This document shows, in pieces, positions 5,254 through 9,628 of a DNA stretch of 9,628 nucleotides. The position numbers and the translations under genes were made by a program. The stretch covers positions 1-9,628 of the forward strand of contig JAPHSI010000009.1 of NCBI GenBank assembly GCA_026193155.1, written 5' to 3'. Within the stretch, counting starts at the first letter, position 1; each line of letters begins with the position of its first letter. Under the pieces are notes generated by a model. That model had not been told where the DNA came from and searched no databases. It saw nothing but the letters and a program-made list of their open reading frames with translations. The stretch comes from Sulfurimonadaceae bacterium. GTDB taxonomy: Bacteria > Campylobacterota > Campylobacteria > Campylobacterales > Sulfurimonadaceae.

Positions 5254-6674
5254 ACTTTTTAAATCCTGAATTTTTTTGGTTGTTTTTATTTTTATTGGCT
5301 GTGTATATAAAAAAGGACTATAAAAAGTTCAATCCAAGTACATATGGCTATGTTATAACTTTTATATTTATAGTTTTGGCACTTTCTCGTCCCGTAATAG
5401 AGCAAGAACCTATAAAAACAAAACAATTATTAAATGATGTAGTTGTAGGTGTAGATTTGTCTTTCTCAATGCAAGGCGAAGATATTAGCCCGACGAGGCT
5501 TTCTCGTGCAAAAGAGCTTCTCTCTAGTCTTGTTCAAAACAACACTAAAACAAGATTTGGCGTACTTGGATTTACTACAAATGCAATAGTTTTGAGTCCA
5601 CTTACACAAGATAGCGAGTTATTACTGCATCTGTTTAACTCTCTAGATGAATCACTCATTGTAACGAAAGGTTCAAGTGTTATGCCAGCTTTAGAACTAT
5701 CTCGTAAACTATCTAAAAGTAAAAAACTATCAGTCATACTTTTCACCGATGGAGCAGATGAGTTAAACTATAGTGACGAAGCTGAGTTTGCAAAAGAAAA
5801 TAAAATGACTGTAAATATTATGATGCTCGCAACCAGTAGCGGCTCAACTCTTAGGATGAAAAACGGTGATTTACTTGAAGATGAAAATGGGGATATTGTG
5901 GTCTCACGTGCAAACTCGGCTATAAAAACAATCTCAGATACGACAGGTGGTGTTTACACTACAAGCTTTGCTGATATAACCTCTGCACTATCTTCACAAA
6001 GAGATGCAAATATTAATACTCAGGTAACCATTATTCAAAATAAAGAGCTATTTTATTATTTTATTTTTTTAGCAATAATAAGCTTTTTAGTAAGTGTTAC
6101 AAATTTGAAAAGATTTGTTATAGCTTTTTTAATTTTGATCGGTGTAAATGTACAAGCATTTGATTACAAAAATTTTTATGAGGCAAATAGGTTGTATACC
6201 CAAGGTAAGTATGAACAAGCCTTGCAAAAATATAAACAACTTCGCTCAAGCGATGCTTTAGATAAGTCTATAGTTTTTTATAATATAGCAAACAGTTATG
6301 TAAGGTTAAAAGAATTTAAAAAAGCACGAGAGAACTATATGAAATCACTTACTCTTCATTACTCTTTAGAAGCAGATGAAAATCTTTATTTTATAAAAGA
6401 TGTAGACGAAGAAAAGCAGATGAGCACTGGACAGCAAAAGAGTGCAAAAAAATCATCCGATGCAAAGCAAAAAGAATCAAGTAAAAAACAAAAAGAGGGT
6501 GGTGGCTCAAACATGAATGTAAGTGCGGCTTCAAATTCTGCCAGTGATAATGAGGGTAAAAAAGTAAAGTCTAATCAAAACTCAGTTGATATGAGTAAGG
6601 GAAAAGCAAAATTAAGCTCACGTCAATATGAGTTAATAAATAAAAGGGGTGTAAGTGAAAAACAACCTTGGTAA
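5250..6674 (+). CDS. batB: BatB-BatC fusion: VWA membrane protein with TPR domain
   Basis: A 474-residue protein. Two N-terminal membrane segments (about 6-20 and 33-49) are followed by a VWA domain (about 60-255) with DLSFS (D69, S71, S73) and D167 in LFTDGAD. The third metal-site position reads GSS (141-143), where BatA has Thr, so Ser probably substitutes. A membrane segment at 267-283 would normally end BatB. It is followed by a second hydrophobic, signal-peptide-like stretch (288-303, ending VQA) and then two TPR-like repeats (about 306-370, NFYEANRLYTQGKYEQALQKY and NIANSYVRLKEFKKARENY), as in BatC. A Lys/Ser/Gln-rich low-complexity tail (about 385-455) leads to a terminal YELINKRGVSEKQPW. 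The TPR part is expected to bind partners. The start ATG overlaps the batA stop as ATGA, with GGGAG at 5237-5241. The 3' end overlaps batD by 20 bases. Confidence 0.9.
   Translation: MNFLNPEFFWLFLFLLAVYIKKDYKKFNPSTYGYVITFIFIVLALSRPVIEQEPIKTKQLLNDVVVGVDLSFSMQGEDISPTRLSRAKELLSSLVQNNTKTRFGVLGFTTNAIVLSPLTQDSELLLHLFNSLDESLIVTKGSSVMPALELSRKLSKSKKLSVILFTDGADELNYSDEAEFAKENKMTVNIMMLATSSGSTLRMKNGDLLEDENGDIVVSRANSAIKTISDTTGGVYTTSFADITSALSSQRDANINTQVTIIQNKELFYYFIFLAIISFLVSVTNLKRFVIAFLILIGVNVQAFDYKNFYEANRLYTQGKYEQALQKYKQLRSSDALDKSIVFYNIANSYVRLKEFKKARENYMKSLTLHYSLEADENLYFIKDVDEEKQMSTGQQKSAKKSSDAKQKESSKKQKEGGGSNMNVSAASNSASDNEGKKVKSNQNSVDMSKGKAKLSSRQYELINKRGVSEKQPW
6048..6158 (+). other. Fusion junction inside batB (membrane segment plus signal-peptide-like segment)
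   Basis: Codons 267-303 of batB encode the hydrophobic FYYFIFLAIISFLVSV region, then NLKRFVIAFLILIGVNVQA, which has the basic start, hydrophobic core and small-residue end of a secretory signal. The TPR part begins immediately after. A TTG codon at 6105 lies at the start of the second segment, but no convincing ribosome binding site precedes it, so separate translation is not supported. Confidence 0.6.
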
Positions 6675-7749
6675 GATACTAATAGTACTAATTTTAATCT
6701 TTATAAACCTGGATGCAAAAGAGTATATCTGGAGTGCGACTATAAATAAAAAACAGGCATATGTAAATGAGGCTGTGCATCTACACTATAGTTGTAAGTT
6801 TAATTCAAGAGATGAACTGCATGTAATAGAATTTAATCCGGTTGGAGTGTATGAAGATTATGATATTTATCTCTTAAGCGAGAGTGAAAATATCATAGAC
6901 GGCAAACGTGTAAATGATTTTGAATTTGTTGCTTTTTTGAAGAATAGCGGTCATATAGAATTTAATTTTGATGTTTTGATGAAAAAAACAAATCAAGACT
7001 CGATTAATAATACGGTACTGGGTCGTGATAATGCAGACTATGAACAATTTAGCAAAAAGCTTATAAAACAAAAAAAACTCAGCATTGATGTCTTAGCAAA
7101 TGATATAAAACTTTTTGGAGATTTTAATTTTAAAGTAAAAAAAGATAAACCTAATATAAACGCTTATGAACCATACCATTTTGAGTTGATTATAGAAGGT
7201 GTCGGGAATCTAGACAAATTAGAAAAAATAGATTTAAAAATACCCGCTGCGAAAGTATTTGCATCTAAAGCACAAAAAGATTATATATTAACAGAGGATG
7301 GGTACAAAGGTATTTGGAGTCAAAAATTTGCCATTGTTTCAGATAAAAACTTTGATTTTCCAAATATTAACTATGTTTTTCATGAGAAAAAGTCAAATAG
7401 TATAAAATCATATGAGGTAAAACCTTTTAAAGTGAGTGTAAAAGAGTTATATAGAAAAGAGGATTTACTAGATGATGTAAAAGAAGAAAAGCAAATTTTT
7501 AAAAAAGAGTATTTGTACTATGTCTTAATTTTTATTAGTGGTTTTTTAGCAGGCAAAATAAAAATAAGTAAAAATACTAAAGATAACGGAAATGACAATC
7601 TAACTCTTAAAGTGGAGTCTTGTAAAACATTAGATGAATTATTAGTACTGTTAGTTGTTACTGATTCTGTGAAATATAGTGACATTATTAATAAAATAGA
7701 ATATAAAAAGATGTCATTATCAGAAGCTAAAAAACAAATTATTAAATAA
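6655..7749 (+). CDS. batD: BatD-like membrane protein
   Basis: A 364-residue protein matching the BatD (oxygen tolerance) pattern. It has an N-terminal signal segment (5-20, GKILIVLILIFINLDA), a long beta-rich periplasmic region (about 22-280), one membrane segment (about 286-300, ending FLAGKIK) and a short cytoplasmic tail. The stretch FELIIEGVGNLDKLEKIDLKIP (176-197) resembles the family's repeated motif of an extracytoplasmic beta domain. The start is GTG at 6655, within the last 20 bases of batB in another frame, with AAGGGG at 6644-6649 five bases upstream; translation is probably coupled. Its position as third Bat gene after two VWA genes supports the call more strongly than its divergent sequence does. 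It is shorter than many BatD proteins. No catalytic residues are expected; the role is probably structural or regulatory with BatA and BatB. Confidence 0.8.
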   Translation: MKNNLGKILIVLILIFINLDAKEYIWSATINKKQAYVNEAVHLHYSCKFNSRDELHVIEFNPVGVYEDYDIYLLSESENIIDGKRVNDFEFVAFLKNSGHIEFNFDVLMKKTNQDSINNTVLGRDNADYEQFSKKLIKQKKLSIDVLANDIKLFGDFNFKVKKDKPNINAYEPYHFELIIEGVGNLDKLEKIDLKIPAAKVFASKAQKDYILTEDGYKGIWSQKFAIVSDKNFDFPNINYVFHEKKSNSIKSYEVKPFKVSVKELYRKEDLLDDVKEEKQIFKKEYLYYVLIFISGFLAGKIKISKNTKDNGNDNLTLKVESCKTLDELLVLLVVTDSVKYSDIINKIEYKKMSLSEAKKQIIK

Positions 7750-7817
7750 CATATTTATAAAAATTTCTGTACAATACGAGTATATTAAGAAATTAAAAAA
7801 TATTTGGGGATATTATA
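7750..7817 (+). promoter_or_regulatory. Possible promoter and ribosome binding site of the chemoreceptor gene
   Basis: This 68-base AT-rich gap has a -10-like TACAAT at 7770-7775 with no -35 box, which would give a leader of about 35 bases. GGGGA at 7806-7810 lies seven bases before the ATG and is a good ribosome binding site. No sigma54 (GG-N10-GC) or flagellar sigma28 pattern was seen, and no terminator hairpin follows batD, so read-through from the bat operon is also possible. Confidence 0.4.
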
Positions 7818-9628
7818 ATGAACACAAAAAGTATAAAATTTAAAATAACTTCATTAGTAGCTGCAGCCATTTTTGTAGTAATAACAAGTATACTTTACAT
7901 ATCTGTATCACGTGCTACTGAGTCTTTGGTCAAGAGTAACATTGATTTGCTAGATGCTGTAAAAGAGTCTAAAAAAGAACATATCAACGATTTTTTCTCC
8001 TCGGTAAAAAATTTATTACTTGCTAAAAGTACAGACAATGCTACTACACAAATCTTATGGAGTTTAGATGAAGGTTTTGAAGAACTTGAAGACTATAATG
8101 AAGTAGATATAGCTACAATTAAAAAAGAGTTACTAAAACACTATACAAACGAGTATATTAATAAAATAAACTATAAGGTTAAAAACTCAGCTCCAAAACG
8201 CTCTGCAGAAGAATACCTTCCTAAATCAAAAAGTGCACTTGTTGCTCAATATCTTTATATTATCAAGAATCAATATCCTGTAGGTGAAAAAGATAAGCTG
8301 TTTATGAATAAAACTTCAAAGGATACTTACTCACCTAACCATGTACAGGTACATCCTACATACAAACATATCCTAGATAATTACGGTTTATATGATATCT
8401 TTTTGGTGAATTCTAACGGTGATATAGTTTATTCCGTATCTAAAGAAAAAGACTTCGGAACAAATATTTTAAGAGGTGTTTATGCAGATAGCGGTCTTGG
8501 AAAAGTTTTTAAAGAAATCAAAAATACCCAAAGAGGTGAAGTTGTATTTTCCGATTACTCGCCTTATGAACCAAGCTATAATGAGCAAGGTCTATTTTTA
8601 GCGTCCCCTCTTAACTTCGGAAAAGATTTTGAAGGTGCAGTTATATTTCAACTGCCTCGTTCTAAGATAAACAATGTTATGAATTTTCATGAAAACTACG
8701 AAAAAGCAGGTCTTGGAAAAACAGGTATAGCAAATTTGGTCTCTACTGATGGATATATGAAAAATGACAGTCGTTTTTTAAAAGATATTAAAAATGAGGA
8801 TGTTATAAATTCTGGAACAACTATCGGCACTGTTCAAATAAAATCAAAATCAGTAGATGCAATACGTGAAGGTAAAAGCGGTAGTTGGATTATAGATAAC
8901 CACAGAGGAATAAGTGTTATAAGTTCATATTCACCACTTGATGTTTTTGGTAAAAAGTGGGGGATCATTGTTGAAATAGAAGAGGAAGAGGTTCTTGATA
9001 ATGTACATGAACTTAGAAATGCTATTTTAATGATTTCGATAGGTTTATTTATTGTATTTTTTATAATTAGTGCTTTTTCTATACAAAAGATAGTAATAAA
9101 CAAACTTCAAGTTCTTCAAGATGCTACATATGATTTAGCAAAAGGTGAAGGTGATTTAACTCAGCGCATCTCCGTACCAAAAGGTGATGAGATTTCAGAA
9201 GTTGCTACAAATATAAATGATTTTATTAAGAAAGTTCAAACAACGGTATCTGAAGCGAAAAACTCATCATCTCAAAATACTTCGATAGCGTCTACTCTCT
9301 CATCTACTTCTATAAGTATGCAAGATAAAGCTCAACAAGAAAGTGATATTGTAGAAGCTGTATCAACAGAAGGTAATAACCTTAGAGATATATTGACAAG
9401 TTCAGTTGAACAGGCGAAACAAACTAAAGAAAATATAAACTCTGCAGGTACTATTTTACGTGGTGTAAATGACCAGATAGTGCATTTGGCAAACGAAGTT
9501 CAACAACGTGCAGATGACGAGCTGCAACTATCACACAGATTAGAGCAGTTAAGTGCAGATGCAGAGCAGGTTAAAAACGTACTTGAGGTTATATCCGATA
9601 TAGCAGATCAGACAAACCTACTAGCACT
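7818..9628 (+). CDS. Methyl-accepting chemotaxis receptor with Cache-type sensor, 3' truncated by window
   Basis: The ATG at 7818 opens a frame that stays open to the last base (603 complete codons). It encodes a transmembrane chemoreceptor. The first membrane helix (about 10-30) is followed by a large periplasmic sensor (about 31-400) and a second helix (about 401-423). A HAMP linker (about 424-475, with LQDATYDLAKGEGDLTQRISVP) leads to a coiled-coil methylation region. The window ends within DIADQTNLLAL, the start of the conserved hairpin tip that contacts CheA and CheW. The sensor has a helical N-terminal section (about 35-185), then a double-Cache-like part with YDIFLVNSNGDIVY (192-205), DFGTNILRGVYADSGL (212-227) and GLGKTGIANLVSTDG with KNDSRF (298-320). 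These motifs recur in a broad family of MCPs whose ligands are mostly unknown. The ligand here cannot be predicted. GGGGA at 7806-7810 supports the start. Confidence 0.93.
   Translation, partial: MNTKSIKFKITSLVAAAIFVVITSILYISVSRATESLVKSNIDLLDAVKESKKEHINDFFSSVKNLLLAKSTDNATTQILWSLDEGFEELEDYNEVDIATIKKELLKHYTNEYINKINYKVKNSAPKRSAEEYLPKSKSALVAQYLYIIKNQYPVGEKDKLFMNKTSKDTYSPNHVQVHPTYKHILDNYGLYDIFLVNSNGDIVYSVSKEKDFGTNILRGVYADSGLGKVFKEIKNTQRGEVVFSDYSPYEPSYNEQGLFLASPLNFGKDFEGAVIFQLPRSKINNVMNFHENYEKAGLGKTGIANLVSTDGYMKNDSRFLKDIKNEDVINSGTTIGTVQIKSKSVDAIREGKSGSWIIDNHRGISVISSYSPLDVFGKKWGIIVEIEEEEVLDNVHELRNAILMISIGLFIVFFIISAFSIQKIVINKLQVLQDATYDLAKGEGDLTQRISVPKGDEISEVATNINDFIKKVQTTVSEAKNSSSQNTSIASTLSSTSISMQDKAQQESDIVEAVSTEGNNLRDILTSSVEQAKQTKENINSAGTILRGVNDQIVHLANEVQQRADDELQLSHRLEQLSADAEQVKNVLEVISDIADQTNLLA

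Noticed and set aside
6105..6107. Internal TTG as a separate batC start
   Set aside because: No convincing ribosome binding site precedes it and the batB frame is continuous, so a fused product is the simpler reading.
7750..7817. Sigma54 or sigma28 promoter for the chemoreceptor
   Set aside because: No GG-N10-GC pair and no flagellar-type -10 was found; the only GG run is the ribosome binding site.
8834..9103. Minus-strand open frame opposite the chemoreceptor
   Set aside because: It is opposite the end of the sensor and the HAMP region of a well-supported gene and resembles no family.

Overview
The window is AT-rich chromosomal DNA from a member of the Campylobacterota (Epsilonproteobacteria), most likely a Sulfurimonas-like free-living species. 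Three things point there. The run hemA-proS-fxsA-hemC matches, from memory, the Campylobacter jejuni order hemA, proS, integral membrane gene, hemC. Genes are tightly packed, with overlapping or abutting ends. One promoter carries phased T-tracts in place of a -35 box, a style typical of this phylum. No mobile elements, CRISPR arrays or transfer scars were seen. The genus is inferred from style and protein resemblance, not from a search.

Region 1 (1-3979, + strand) is one dense transcription unit: the 3' end of hemA (glutamyl-tRNA reductase), proS (prolyl-tRNA synthetase without the usual bacterial INS editing domain), fxsA (small inner-membrane protein), a periplasmic DsbC/DsbG-like thiol oxidoreductase, and hemC (porphobilinogen deaminase). 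Junctions are a 1-base overlap, a 1-base gap, a 44-base overlap and an exact abutment, so translation is probably coupled throughout. HemA and HemC are steps of C5-pathway tetrapyrrole synthesis. The oxidoreductase sits between fxsA and hemC.

Region 2 (3980-4326) holds a strong symmetric hairpin after hemC and a two-gene tRNA operon on the minus strand, tRNA-Lys(TTT) then tRNA-Glu(TTC), both with encoded CCA. The tRNAs are driven by a perfect TTGACA-N17-TATAAT promoter. A divergent promoter for the next operon lies back-to-back with it, and the two share one block of phased A/T tracts.

Region 3 (4327-7749, + strand) is a compact three-gene Bat (Bacteroides aerotolerance-type) operon: batA (membrane VWA protein), batB (VWA protein fused to a BatC-like TPR segment and a charged low-complexity tail) and batD. 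Together they should form an envelope complex of VWA, TPR and BatD parts. The MoxR ATPase and DUF58 genes that usually precede batA are absent from this position.

Region 4 (7750-9628) is a short intergenic gap with a possible promoter, then a large methyl-accepting chemotaxis receptor with a Cache-type periplasmic sensor. It runs off the window just as the conserved signalling hairpin begins.

No wholly new system is evident. The points most worth a second look are the INS-less ProRS, the BatB-BatC fusion with a buried signal-peptide-like segment, and the two-way promoter block between the tRNA and bat operons.
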